A DNA stretch of 48,458 nucleotides. Origin: Patescibacteria group bacterium. GTDB taxonomy: Bacteria > Patescibacteriota > Patescibacteriia > UBA9934 > GWF2-40-263. The stretch is taken from contig JAHJAM010000027.1 of NCBI GenBank assembly GCA_018814025.1, forward strand, positions 1 to 48,458, given 5' to 3'. A model generated the notes under the pieces. That model saw only the letters and a program-made list of their open reading frames with translations. It made no database searches and was not told where the DNA came from. Positions 16,798-24,297 of the stretch are shown here, one piece after another (within the stretch, counting starts at the first letter, position 1; every line of letters starts with the position of its first letter). Made by a program: the position numbers and the translations under genes.

Positions 16798-17712
16798 CTA
16801 AAGCTTTTTCCTCCGAATAATCCACAGGATCGAAATTAAAACCCCGAAAAACGAAATTACGAAAAGCGAACCGACAATCGAGGGATCATAATGGTAAGGG
16901 AGCCAGGAAACATTCATGCCATAAAAACCGGAAATTAGGGTGGGTACCATGAGCGAGGCGGACATTACCGTTAAAATGGTGATGATGTCGTTGGTTTTGT
17001 GCGAAAGAAAAGCCTCATTGGCTTCAAACAGTCCGTCGATAATTGAGTTGAGATTGTCAGCCGTTAGATACATGGTCTCGAGTGTGTCCAAGACATCGTC
17101 GAAATAAGGGTTGATTTCGTTGGGCAGGAAAGGCCGCTTGATGGCGATCAGGGTGCTCAGCATGTGCCGCTGCGGATCAATGATGTGGCGGAGATACAGC
17201 AAATTTCGGCGAGCCGCGGCCAAATCAATCGTAACCTGCTTTACGTTTCGGCTTTGCAAGCTGTCTTCCAGCCGACTGACAGTATCAGACAGATCTTCAA
17301 TTAAAGGATATGAGCCATCAAAAACTAATAGCAGAATTTTATATAACAAATAGGCCGTGCCTTTGCGGGAAATTTCATCCCGAAGCTTTTTGTCCTGGTT
17401 TAGATTTTGAAAAAAGCTGTCCACGGCCGGAATCGGAGTATTGGTATTGGTGACCAGGACATGTTTGCTGATGAACACGAAAAAATCATCGCCGCCGATG
17501 CGCTTGGTTTGCGGATCCAAAAAAGGAACATGAAAGACGCAAAAGACATACTTGGGATAGGTATCGATTTTGGAAATCGGCGTATCGGTGCGAATATCTT
17601 CATAATCCAGTGGATGAAAATCAAAATTCTTTTGCATGAAATCAAAATCCGCTTTGTTGGGTTTTTTGAAATGATGCCAAACGAAGTCGTTACATTTTAT
17701 CTGATTTCGCAT
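16798..17712 (-). CDS. corA: CorA-family magnesium/divalent cation transporter
   Basis: A 304-residue channel-type Mg2+ transporter. The long cytoplasmic N-terminal domain with an alpha-helical stalk is followed by two membrane segments. The family signature GMN appears in SGFYGMNVSWLPY at the end of the first segment, and the protein ends in a basic tail (WIIRRKKL). The ATG at 17712 has a strong ribosome binding site (GGAGGAAT) and lies 23 bp inside the end of the upstream glycosyltransferase; a longer frame to 17745 has no such support. Confidence 0.92.
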   Translation of the reverse strand: MRNQIKCNDFVWHHFKKPNKADFDFMQKNFDFHPLDYEDIRTDTPISKIDTYPKYVFCVFHVPFLDPQTKRIGGDDFFVFISKHVLVTNTNTPIPAVDSFFQNLNQDKKLRDEISRKGTAYLLYKILLLVFDGSYPLIEDLSDTVSRLEDSLQSRNVKQVTIDLAAARRNLLYLRHIIDPQRHMLSTLIAIKRPFLPNEINPYFDDVLDTLETMYLTADNLNSIIDGLFEANEAFLSHKTNDIITILTVMSASLMVPTLISGFYGMNVSWLPYHYDPSIVGSLFVISFFGVLISILWIIRRKKL

Positions 17713-18472
17713 ATTCCTCCTGTGAGTGCTGTTTTTTATGACCAAATTGATAATTGAAAAGATTGTGCTTGATCGGTCCCAGAGCAGCCAGATGCAGTTC
17801 GGCTAGGATATATTTGATGGCTACGGACAAACGGCCGTCGCGGTCGAGCCGGCGAATCGAGACCGGGATCTTGGTGGAATGAAGAAAGCCGAATTGACCA
17901 TGTTTGTTGGCGCGGCGGGCGTAGTCGTGATCCTCGCAAAAACTGATTTCTTCATCAAAGCCGCCAATGCGGTCGTGCAAATCCTTGCGCACAAACATAC
18001 AGAAGCCGGGCGCGTGCGGGAAAACCGAACCCCAGGCGCGAACATAAGTGTTGTAGGCTTGGTGTAGAACATGATCGCGATACTTGTCGGAAAGCGGGAA
18101 AACATCGCAGGTGGCGATATCGAGTTTGCGCTCCAACATTTCTCCTAAAGACTTTTCTAAAAATTCCGGATCGCGCAACTCCACGTCCGCATCCAGGAAC
18201 AACAGCAGATCGGCAGTGGCCGCGGCCGCGCCGGCATTGCGGCCGACCGAGGGCAGGCCGCCCCGCACGATTTGGGCGCCCAGGCTTTGGGCAATGGCCA
18301 CGGTGCGGTCTTGAGAATCAGCATCAGCCAAAATCACTTCCTTAGGTTGCAAGGTTTGCTGGGTAATCGATTTCAAGAGCACGGGTAAATCGGTTTCTTC
18401 ATTTTTAGCCGGAATGATGATCGAGATCATACGCGAAAAGTCGGATCCGGATTGATCCGTCCTCTTAAACAT
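17690..18472 (-). CDS. Family 2 glycosyltransferase
   Basis: A 260-residue GT-A enzyme: MISIIIPAKNEETDLPVLL, VILADADSQDRT, then LLLFLDADVEL with the DxD metal motif, and GGFDEEISFCEDHDYARRA near residue 175, the acceptor/catalytic segment. It lacks a membrane anchor. It may start at 18472 (upstream AAGG, 8 bp after the trmH-type gene) or at the internal ATG 18430, which would remove 14 polar residues; both are possible. It is separate from the polysaccharide operon at 1675-7302, so its target may differ. Confidence 0.87.
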   Translation of the reverse strand: MFKRTDQSGSDFSRMISIIIPAKNEETDLPVLLKSITQQTLQPKEVILADADSQDRTVAIAQSLGAQIVRGGLPSVGRNAGAAAATADLLLFLDADVELRDPEFLEKSLGEMLERKLDIATCDVFPLSDKYRDHVLHQAYNTYVRAWGSVFPHAPGFCMFVRKDLHDRIGGFDEEISFCEDHDYARRANKHGQFGFLHSTKIPVSIRRLDRDGRLSVAIKYILAELHLAALGPIKHNLFNYQFGHKKQHSQEEYAKSDKM

Positions 18473-18480
18473 ATTTTACC

Positions 18481-18927
18481 TTATTTTTGCGTCAATGAAA
18501 ACATGGCGATCCCGGCCGCTACCGAAACATTTAATGATTGTTTTTTGCCTAACATGGGGATGGCCAAAATGTTATCCACTTGTTCTAAAATTCTTGGCTC
18601 CAAACCTTCGACTTCATTACCAAGAATCAAAACTGTTTCCATAGCCGGATGATGGAAATTGTTGATTGGGATACTTCCCTTTCCGGTTTCCAGGGCAGCA
18701 ATCGAAAAACCTTGAATGCGTAATTCTTTGATTAAATCATCGAGGTCTTCGCGCTTTTCCCAAGCAACTCGTTGATCTGAGCCCAGAGCAACCTTGGCAA
18801 TTTCCGGACGCGGAGGCGCGGCCGTGTAGCCGGTCAACCAAAGCTTCTTAATGCCAAAAGCATCAGCGGAGCGGAAGATGGCGCCGACGTTGTGCAGAGA
18901 TCTGATGTTATGGGCGATGAGGTGCAT
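18481..18927 (-). CDS. SpoU/TrmH-family RNA 2'-O-methyltransferase
   Basis: A 148-residue SPOUT methylase that should methylate a ribose in tRNA or rRNA using S-adenosylmethionine. All three knot motifs are present: NIRSLHNVGAIFRSADAFG (8-26, with the catalytic Arg), LILGNEVEGL (about 99-108) and IPMLGKKQSLNVSVAAGIAM near the end. It is the compact form without an N-terminal substrate domain, so the exact target (for example TrmL- or RlmB-like) cannot be stated. It is the first gene of the run leading to alaS and has a promoter overlapping the divergent lipoprotein promoter. Confidence 0.93.
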   Translation of the reverse strand: MHLIAHNIRSLHNVGAIFRSADAFGIKKLWLTGYTAAPPRPEIAKVALGSDQRVAWEKREDLDDLIKELRIQGFSIAALETGKGSIPINNFHHPAMETVLILGNEVEGLEPRILEQVDNILAIPMLGKKQSLNVSVAAGIAMFSLTQK

Positions 18928-18933
18928 GAACTG

Positions 18934-18962
18934 ACTGTAGCTGTTTTAGTTGACATTTTCAA
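18934..18962 (-). promoter_or_regulatory. Promoter of the methyltransferase gene, near-leaderless
   Basis: TTGAAA (18962-18957), 17-bp spacer, TACAGT (18939-18934) on the minus strand. The -10 ends 6 bp before the ATG at 18927, so the transcript should begin on or beside the start codon. It overlaps the divergent promoter at 18950-18978, so the two should compete for polymerase. Confidence 0.65.
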
Positions 18963-18978
18963 TGTTTGTGGGTAGATT
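18950..18978 (+). promoter_or_regulatory. Promoter of the VanY-like lipoprotein gene
   Basis: TTGACA (18950-18955), 17-bp spacer, TAGATT (18973-18978). The mRNA leader of about 25 nt contains the AAGGAGG ribosome binding site of the gene at 19010. Confidence 0.8.
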
Positions 18979-19009
18979 AACCCGTTCAATACGAACAAGG
19001 AGGCAGATC

Positions 19010-19753
19010 ATGCGATCTTTATATATTTTGTGGCTCTTGACCTTCATGCTTGGCTGCCAGAGCCGGCAAGAAACCCGAACTACTCGTCCTTATCCTACAA
19101 AGGAAACGGTCCGAGACCAGGAATTTAGCCCAGGTATACCCGGACCGATTCCACTGAATCACTCTGAGGCGGGTTTGCCATTTGGCGAAAGCGAAATTCG
19201 AACCATTGGCCGAATGATGCTTTCAGAGCCGGCAACTTATCGCAGTCCGCAAGCGGACAATATCGTCAGCCTGACCAAGCCCGGACCGATCATGGAAAAG
19301 GACGTGGCTGAAGCTTTGGAAAAAGCCGCGGCCAGCCTGGCGCCGGAATACGGGATTTTGCTCGTAACGGCTTATCGTTCCATGGCCGACCAGGAAACGC
19401 TGATTCGCCAGAATTGCGAAAATCCGCCGGGCTTTAAGAGTTGCCAACCCAAGCTGACCTATCAGGACACTTGCCTGCCGGCCAGCAACCTGCGCAATAC
19501 CTGTCCGCACACCAGCGGACGAGCCGTGGATGTTTTCGGTCTAAAGAAAGTCGACGGCGAGTGGCAGCAGTGCATCACGCAAAGCCAGTGCCTGATGAGC
19601 CTGTTTGGCGTGGAGACCAGCGCGGCCGATTGCGCGCAGGATCCTTGCCAGGCCGTTTTAATCACGGCCATGAAGCGCCAAGGTTTTTGCCTGTCCAATA
19701 CCCAGCCTTGGCATTTCGAGAATCCGCAAATCTCTCGAAACTGCTACTTCTAG
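19010..19753 (+). CDS. Cysteine-rich VanY/M15-like peptidase, probable lipoprotein
   Basis: A 247-residue exported protein with the fold marks of D-Ala-D-Ala carboxypeptidases and dipeptidases (peptidase M15): TAYRSMADQ (120-128), CPHTSGRAVDV (165-175, with zinc ligands H167 and D174) and QPWHFE (232-237, with H235). It should trim peptidoglycan stem peptides. The N-terminal signal ends FMLGC, an acceptable lipobox with Cys16. Twelve further cysteines in the mature part suggest disulfide bonds, unusual for M15. The ATG at 19010 has AAGGAGG at the right distance; an upstream in-frame start lacks this. An HExxH gene follows after 8 bp. Confidence 0.82.
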   Translation: MRSLYILWLLTFMLGCQSRQETRTTRPYPTKETVRDQEFSPGIPGPIPLNHSEAGLPFGESEIRTIGRMMLSEPATYRSPQADNIVSLTKPGPIMEKDVAEALEKAAASLAPEYGILLVTAYRSMADQETLIRQNCENPPGFKSCQPKLTYQDTCLPASNLRNTCPHTSGRAVDVFGLKKVDGEWQQCITQSQCLMSLFGVETSAADCAQDPCQAVLITAMKRQGFCLSNTQPWHFENPQISRNCYF

Positions 19754-19761
19754 GAGAAAAG

Positions 19762-20202
19762 ATGGGAACCAAGCAGCAACGCGATGAAGTTCGAGCCATG
19801 GTGGCCGAATTCTCGGAAATCCTTTTTCTGAAGGATTGGGATATAACGCTCAACTTCCCAAAAACCGACAAAGACAGCGACATTGAAGTGGTGCCGGCGG
19901 AAATCACGGTCACGGAGAATTACCAGTCCGCGGAGATTGATATTTATCCGTGCTATTTCAAACGATCACTCAAAAAACGGCGCTTGGATATCGCCCACGA
20001 ATTGTCCCATTGCCTGACCCAAGCTTCCTTGGACATCTTTGACCAGATGCACGAGGGCAAGCTGGTCACGCCGGATACGGCGCGGGCGGCCAATGAGCGA
20101 ATGACCAACAAGCTGGCCACCATCATCGTGCAGCTGCAGGACCGATGGCACAACGAGCAAGCCATGGTCAAACTCCTCCAGGAGCAGGCCAAGAAACTCT
20201 AA
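19762..20202 (+). CDS. Small HExxH metallopeptidase-like protein of unknown function
   Basis: A 146-residue protein with IAHELSHCL (residues 77-85), the HExxH zinc-protease motif, and a later NERMTNKL helix whose Glu112 could be the third zinc ligand. There is no signal peptide or membrane segment, so it should be cytoplasmic. I do not recognise the family. The ATG has an AGGAG site (19752-19756) directly after the lipoprotein stop, so the two are translated from one mRNA that ends at the terminator 20211-20236. Whether it cuts proteins is unknown. Confidence 0.75.
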   Translation: MGTKQQRDEVRAMVAEFSEILFLKDWDITLNFPKTDKDSDIEVVPAEITVTENYQSAEIDIYPCYFKRSLKKRRLDIAHELSHCLTQASLDIFDQMHEGKLVTPDTARAANERMTNKLATIIVQLQDRWHNEQAMVKLLQEQAKKL

Positions 20203-20210
20203 GTCAGACT

Positions 20211-20236
20211 GCGCATCCTCCGGGGTGCGCTTTTTT
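20211..20236 (+). terminator. Intrinsic terminator
   Basis: An 8-bp stem with one G-T pair (20211-20218 with 20223-20230, loop TCCG) followed by six T, 8 bp after the HExxH gene. Confidence 0.85.
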
Positions 20237-20247
20237 CTATACTATTC

Positions 20248-20276
20248 TTGACAAAAGCGCTAAAATAACTGATAAT
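20248..20276 (+). promoter_or_regulatory. Promoter of era
   Basis: TTGACA (20248-20253), 17-bp spacer, GATAAT (20271-20276). Transcription should start near 20283, leaving an mRNA leader of about 150 nt before era, unusually long for this genome region. Confidence 0.8.
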
Positions 20277-20284
20277 TCGGTAAC

Positions 20285-20440
20285 TATGCCCGGTAGGACA
20301 ACTTCGATGAAGTTGCTTTTTTACCCACCTTTGGTCTAAACAAGAAGGTTGAGAAAAACTGGGATGTAAATTATTTATTGTTGAGATGCAACTTCGTTTA
20401 GAGAAAGAGTAAAAAATCGAAGTTGTACTACTGGGTATGA
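20285..20440 (+). repeat. Structured era leader with imperfect inverted repeat
   Basis: A segment CCCGGTAGGACAACTTCGAT (from 20289) recurs inverted, with a few mismatches, as ATCGAAGTTGTACTACTGGG near 20416-20435. Inside lie a perfect 7-bp hairpin (CAACTTC GAT GAAGTTG, about 20299-20315) and a further CAACTTCG near 20390. The copies can pair with each other in alternative ways. The right arm reaches the era ATG, so folding could hide the start. The whole could be an RNA switch, or the remains of a small mobile element. Confidence 0.5.
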
Positions 20441-21306
20441 TTGATGAGACCAAGCCAACCAAATCAGGATTCGCGGTCATGATCGGCCGATCGAATGTGG
20501 GCAAATCAACTTTGCTCAATTCTTTGATCGGTTCAAAAGTGGCCATCACTTCGCCGAAACCGCAAACCACTCGCCTGCCCGTGCAAGGGATTGTCACCCG
20601 CGACAACGCGCAAATCGTGTTCGTGGACACGCCCGGCATCATGCAAAAAGCCAAAGATCAGCTGACCAAAAAAATGTTCAAGGCCGTGCAGATGTCATTG
20701 GAAGATGTGGATGTGATTTTGTACGTGGTGGATCCGACGCGAGAAATCGGGGATGAAGAAAAGGCCACCCTGCGGCTGATTAAAGACATCGAGAAGCCGA
20801 AAATCCTGGTGATCAATAAAATCGACGTTCACGAACCGCGCTACTTGGATTTTTACCGAGACTTGGGCGAAGAGTTCGATGAAGTGATTGAAGTTTCAGG
20901 TTTGCGCAAAACTCATTTGAAAGATCTGCTGACGCTGATTTTGAGCAAGTTGCCGGAAAATGATTTCTATTATCCGGAGCATCAAATCACCAGCATGCCC
21001 AACGAGGTTTGGCTCGCGGAATTAATTCGAGAAAAATTGTTTCTGCGCTTGCGCCAGGAAGTCCCCTACACCACTCATGTGGAGGTGGAAGAAATTGAGG
21101 AGCGGGACAATGGTTTGATTTACGTGAAGGCCACGATTTTCACCACCGAAGCCCGCTACAAACGCATGATCATCGGCCTGGGCGGACGCGGCATCAAAGA
21201 AATCGGCCAAGCAACGCGCAACGAGCTGGAGCAAGCCACCCAGCATCGATATTTCCTGGACCTAACCGTGGAAGTGGATACGCATTGGACGGAAAGGATC
21301 GGCTAA
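20437..21306 (+). CDS. era: GTPase Era
   Basis: Assembles the 30S subunit and binds 16S rRNA. G1 GRSNVGKST (the usual Pro of GRPNVGKS is Ser here), G3 DTPG, G4 NKID and the G5-like VSGL are in order. The KH domain follows with GLGGRGIKEIG near residue 250. At 289 residues it is the normal length. The ATG at 20437 lies at the right edge of an inverted repeat and has no clear ribosome binding site, which makes regulation through leader structure plausible. Confidence 0.95.
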   Translation: MIDETKPTKSGFAVMIGRSNVGKSTLLNSLIGSKVAITSPKPQTTRLPVQGIVTRDNAQIVFVDTPGIMQKAKDQLTKKMFKAVQMSLEDVDVILYVVDPTREIGDEEKATLRLIKDIEKPKILVINKIDVHEPRYLDFYRDLGEEFDEVIEVSGLRKTHLKDLLTLILSKLPENDFYYPEHQITSMPNEVWLAELIREKLFLRLRQEVPYTTHVEVEEIEERDNGLIYVKATIFTTEARYKRMIIGLGGRGIKEIGQATRNELEQATQHRYFLDLTVEVDTHWTERIG

Positions 21307-21343
21307 TGGAAACGCCGATGGGGCGTAGATACAGTTGGCAAGT

Positions 21344-22027
21344 ATGAGGAAAGAAATTCAAATATATATTTTTTTGACTTTGATCGCTGGCCTTTTGATT
21401 GGCCAGCGTTTTGATTTGGGCTGGGCCGGCGGCCAAGGATATGATTACTCGGTGCCGATTCAAGTCGTCGAAGCGGTTGGAGTGGTTGAAGTTGATCGAG
21501 CGGGCATGGTGCATCAGGCCGCCACCGACGACCTGATCGCGCGCGGGGAAATCATTCGAACAGATGATGCATCTCGGGTCCTTTTAGAGATTGAAGGAAT
21601 TCATATCGGTTTGGATGAGCGAACCGATATGAAAGTCGAGGTTTTAGCCAACGATCAAATCCAATTGAAATTGATGCGCGGACGAATCATGGTCGATCGG
21701 CCGGCGACCGGTCGCGAGCTCTCGATCACCACCAACCAGACGCAAAGCAAGCTGACGGGCGGCGCGGCTTCATTCATCAATTATGATTTTAAAGAAATCG
21801 TGAGCATGATCCCCTTCAACAATTCAATTTTCATCAAAATCGGCGACAAGGAATTCATCACCCAAAAGCCGGTTGAGATTCATGAAGTTGAGCCGTTCGA
21901 GATTATGGAGACAACTTTCGATCTGAAACAGAATGCGGCCGCGGACTTTTATTATTGGTTCGAACAAGCGGCAAATCTTGAAAAAACTCTAGAAAATTCA
22001 GGGGTTATGGCGATAACAGTCGATTGA
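21344..22027 (+). CDS. FecR-like membrane-anchored protein
   Basis: A 227-residue protein with one N-terminal membrane anchor (IYIFLTLIAGLLIG). The extracytoplasmic part resembles the FecR domain: VVEVDRAGMVHQA, LIARGEIIRTDDASRVLLE, LKLMRGRIMVD. FecR domains sense signals or bind sugar polymers; here no sigma factor gene is adjacent, so a structural role is as likely as a regulatory one. It follows era by 37 bp, and its stop TGA lies within the -35 box of the next promoter. A TTG at 21335 is an alternative start, but the ATG at 21344 fits the anchor better. Confidence 0.7.
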   Translation: MRKEIQIYIFLTLIAGLLIGQRFDLGWAGGQGYDYSVPIQVVEAVGVVEVDRAGMVHQAATDDLIARGEIIRTDDASRVLLEIEGIHIGLDERTDMKVEVLANDQIQLKLMRGRIMVDRPATGRELSITTNQTQSKLTGGAASFINYDFKEIVSMIPFNNSIFIKIGDKEFITQKPVEIHEVEPFEIMETTFDLKQNAAADFYYWFEQAANLEKTLENSGVMAITVD

Positions 22028-22052
22028 CTCGGGCGGTGGTTTTAAATATACT
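22024..22052 (+). promoter_or_regulatory. Promoter of the first HAD-like gene
   Basis: TTGACT (22024-22029), 17-bp spacer, TATACT (22047-22052). CTCGGG and CCCGAG arms flank the -10 region and could form an operator. Confidence 0.75.
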
Positions 22053-22114
22053 CGTTCCCGAGGGGGGCGGATCTTTACAACTCATATTCGAGTGCATCTT
22101 CAGGAGGTTGCTTG

Positions 22115-23161
22115 ATGCCGCACGGCACTCACGTTCGCCACGTTCGTTCCCTGGCTGAAGCGCAAAAGGTTCTGGCCAATTTGCAGGACACTGTAGCAGC
22201 CGGGGAGTTAAGGCCGTTTGTGATCAGCCGAATCAAACGGAAGGAATTGTTGAGAAATTTGACGCAAGTTAAGTACGGTATTTTCGGCTTTGATCAGACC
22301 TTGCACAGCGCCAGCCAATGGACGGAGATCCGGCGCATCTTAGGCCCCAAGGCCCAGGCGCTCTGGGAAACGGACATCAGCAAGCGGCCGATCAACGGCC
22401 AGGCCGTGACCATCAGCAATCTGATCAAAGGGCAATACTTGTATATGTCACCGGCCGGCCAGCCTTTAGTGGAACAGGCCATGCTTCAGACCGAGTGGAC
22501 GGCCCAACTGATCCAGGCACTGAAAGAACAGCAGGTCACGCGCGAGCAAATTCGTTCGATCGCCCAATATTTGCCCATGCGGGCCGGGGCCGCGGAAATC
22601 CTTCGCCCGATGATGAAGGTCAGCGTCATCAGCTGGGGCCTGCGAGAAATCATCAATGCCTGGCTGGAAATCAACGGCATCGCCAACGCGTTCAAGCGCA
22701 ACAGCATCCGGGTGCTGGAACTAGGCGCCACCGAACTCCGGTTTGATGATCAGGAGCGGGTGACGGGCCATGTTTCGTCCTCATTGGTGGTCAACGCAAA
22801 TAAAAGCATCAAAGCTAACCGGTTCCTGGAAGGCTGCGGCGTGAGCGAAGGCTTGACCTTGGCCGTGGGCGATTCCATCTACGACATGGAAATGATGCCG
22901 TTCGTGCGAATTTCTGCGGAACAGGCGATCAGCGGCGTGAACGTTCTAATTATGTCGCCGGCGACCGCACTGGAAACTCTGAACGAGTTCGACCAACATC
23001 GAATGCCGCGCCTGTGGCAGCGAGTCACTTGCCTGCTGATCGCGGATGACTTTTATCCCCTGCTGGAACTGCAGAAAGAAGCGATCCAGCGCTACGACTC
23101 AATCGGGCAAAACAAGAAACAGATCCCCAAGGAACAAGTCAAAGAAATCTTCGGACTCTAG
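22115..23161 (+). CDS. HAD-superfamily-like protein with lost nucleophile (predicted pseudoenzyme)
   Basis: A 348-residue protein that matches its downstream neighbour along its length. Motif I reads FGFDQTL (57-63): the first Asp, the catalytic nucleophile of HAD phosphatases, is Gly58, while the second Asp (D60) and T62 remain. A Ser in SVISWG (170-175) fits motif II, and VGDSIYDME (251-259) is an intact motif IV. It therefore keeps the fold and metal-site acids but should not form the aspartyl-phosphate. It has its own promoter, an AGGAGG site 7 bp from the ATG, and a terminator. A binding or regulatory role for its paralogue is possible. Confidence 0.8.
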   Translation: MPHGTHVRHVRSLAEAQKVLANLQDTVAAGELRPFVISRIKRKELLRNLTQVKYGIFGFDQTLHSASQWTEIRRILGPKAQALWETDISKRPINGQAVTISNLIKGQYLYMSPAGQPLVEQAMLQTEWTAQLIQALKEQQVTREQIRSIAQYLPMRAGAAEILRPMMKVSVISWGLREIINAWLEINGIANAFKRNSIRVLELGATELRFDDQERVTGHVSSSLVVNANKSIKANRFLEGCGVSEGLTLAVGDSIYDMEMMPFVRISAEQAISGVNVLIMSPATALETLNEFDQHRMPRLWQRVTCLLIADDFYPLLELQKEAIQRYDSIGQNKKQIPKEQVKEIFGL

Positions 23162-23170
23162 ACAGCTCTG

Positions 23171-23197
23171 ATCCGCCAGGCAACTGGCGGATTTTTA
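23171..23197 (+). terminator. Intrinsic terminator
   Basis: A 9-bp perfect stem (23171-23179 with 23184-23192, loop GCAA) followed by TTTTAT. It separates the two HAD-like genes. Confidence 0.88.
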
Positions 23198-23225
23198 TTG
23201 ACAGATGCAGAATTTTTGATAATCT
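23198..23225 (+). promoter_or_regulatory. Promoter of the second HAD-like gene
   Basis: TTGACA (23198-23203), 16-bp spacer, TAATCT (23220-23225), directly after the preceding terminator. Confidence 0.7.
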
Positions 23226-23249
23226 GGCCGCGAGGACAAGGAGGTTGTG

Positions 23250-24203
23250 ATGTCGGAAATCGTTCATGTGAGTTCTTTGCCAGACGCTCTAGCCAAGTCA
23301 GCCGAGCGAATCGATAACGGCCACACCCAGCCGTTTTTGCTCTCCTGCATTCCGCCCGAGGAGCTGATCCAGCGCCTGGCCGAAGTCAGGCACGGCATCT
23401 TCGACTTCGATGACACCTTGGCGACCGGCAACCAGCACGAGGAACTTCGCAAGTTCATGCCCGAAGAAACATCGGCTTTCGATCTTGAATACTTGTACTG
23501 GATACTCGGAGCGGATAAAACCTTTCGCGGCGTGCGGCCGCAAGAATTCTGGTGGTTCGATCCTGATAACCACAAGTCCATCCAGACGGCCGTGATCGAG
23601 GCCTTTTTTGTGGGCATGAACGTGGGCACGATGCGAGCCGAGCACATCGACCAACAAATCGTGGAGCAAGTCAGCGCCGCGATGGTCGCGCGCGAGGGCG
23701 TGCCCGAGCTGTTCGCTCGCCTGCAGCATACCTGCATCATCACCTACGGCTACGAGGACGTGGTGAAGATGTGGGCCGAGCGATCGAGAATCAAGACACA
23801 TGTTTCCGGCATCCGTTTGGCTTATGACCAGAACGAAAAAGTCGCGGGCGCTTATCCGGGCAGTCTGATCGTGGGCCAGACCAAGGGCTTTGCAGCCGAA
23901 GAGTTCCGCACCAAGTTCGGCATCAACCACCACGGCATCCTGACCATCGGGGACCGGCCGTTTGACATCGAGATGTTTTACGACGATCCCTCGGCCGTGA
24001 ACGCGCTGATCTTTTCCCCGAACAAGGCCAAGGAGCGCTTCGATTCCTTTGACATTCCGGCTAACCGCGAACGCTGGAACCGCGTGACCTGCGTGCTGGT
24101 CTCAGACAGCCTGCAACCGCTCGTGGACATGCTGCCAAACAGCCCGGCTGACGACTGGCCGGAAAATGAGGTCACGACGCCGGATCGTCCCCCAACGTCG
24201 TAA
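23250..24203 (+). CDS. HAD-superfamily hydrolase-like protein (intact motif I)
   Basis: 317 residues, paralogous to the gene before it. Motif I is intact, FDFDDTL (51-57, with nucleophile D52 and acid D54). Motif II is likely T165 in CIITYG, motif III K212 and motif IV IGDRPFDIEMF (233-243). It is thus a plausible phosphatase or phosphotransferase with unknown substrate. The two proteins share the N-terminal lead-in (VSSLPDALAKS versus VRSLAEAQKVL) and the end (RWNRVTCVLVSDSLQPLVDM versus LWQRVTCLLIADDFYPLLEL). AAGGAGG lies 6 bp before the ATG; a GTG three bases upstream is less likely. Confidence 0.83.
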   Translation: MSEIVHVSSLPDALAKSAERIDNGHTQPFLLSCIPPEELIQRLAEVRHGIFDFDDTLATGNQHEELRKFMPEETSAFDLEYLYWILGADKTFRGVRPQEFWWFDPDNHKSIQTAVIEAFFVGMNVGTMRAEHIDQQIVEQVSAAMVAREGVPELFARLQHTCIITYGYEDVVKMWAERSRIKTHVSGIRLAYDQNEKVAGAYPGSLIVGQTKGFAAEEFRTKFGINHHGILTIGDRPFDIEMFYDDPSAVNALIFSPNKAKERFDSFDIPANRERWNRVTCVLVSDSLQPLVDMLPNSPADDWPENEVTTPDRPPTS

Positions 24204-24222
24204 CTCAAAGACGCAACTCAAA

Positions 24223-24260
24223 AACCCGTCGAGTCCTGAACTCGGCGGGTTCTTTTGTTT
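24223..24260 (+). terminator. Bidirectional intrinsic terminator between HAD gene and mnmA
   Basis: A 12-bp stem with one G-T pair (24223-24234 with 24240-24251, loop CCTGA), followed by CTTTTGTTT on the plus strand and TTTGAG on the minus strand. A second inverted repeat (24260-24268 with 24289-24297) lies next to the mnmA stop. Confidence 0.82.
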
Positions 24261-24297
24261 GACACACCTATTAAACGACCGTCCAATCGGTGTGTCA

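Noticed and set aside
20287-20340. 17-residue leader peptide MPGRTTSMKLL... before era
   Set aside because: There is no ribosome binding site, and the frame is explained by the repeat structure; chance is likely.
24259-24287. Promoter-like pair TTGACA-17-TCCAAT on the plus strand
   Set aside because: It would only make antisense RNA into the mnmA 3' end, and the -10 is poor; the TTGACA is part of a hairpin arm.
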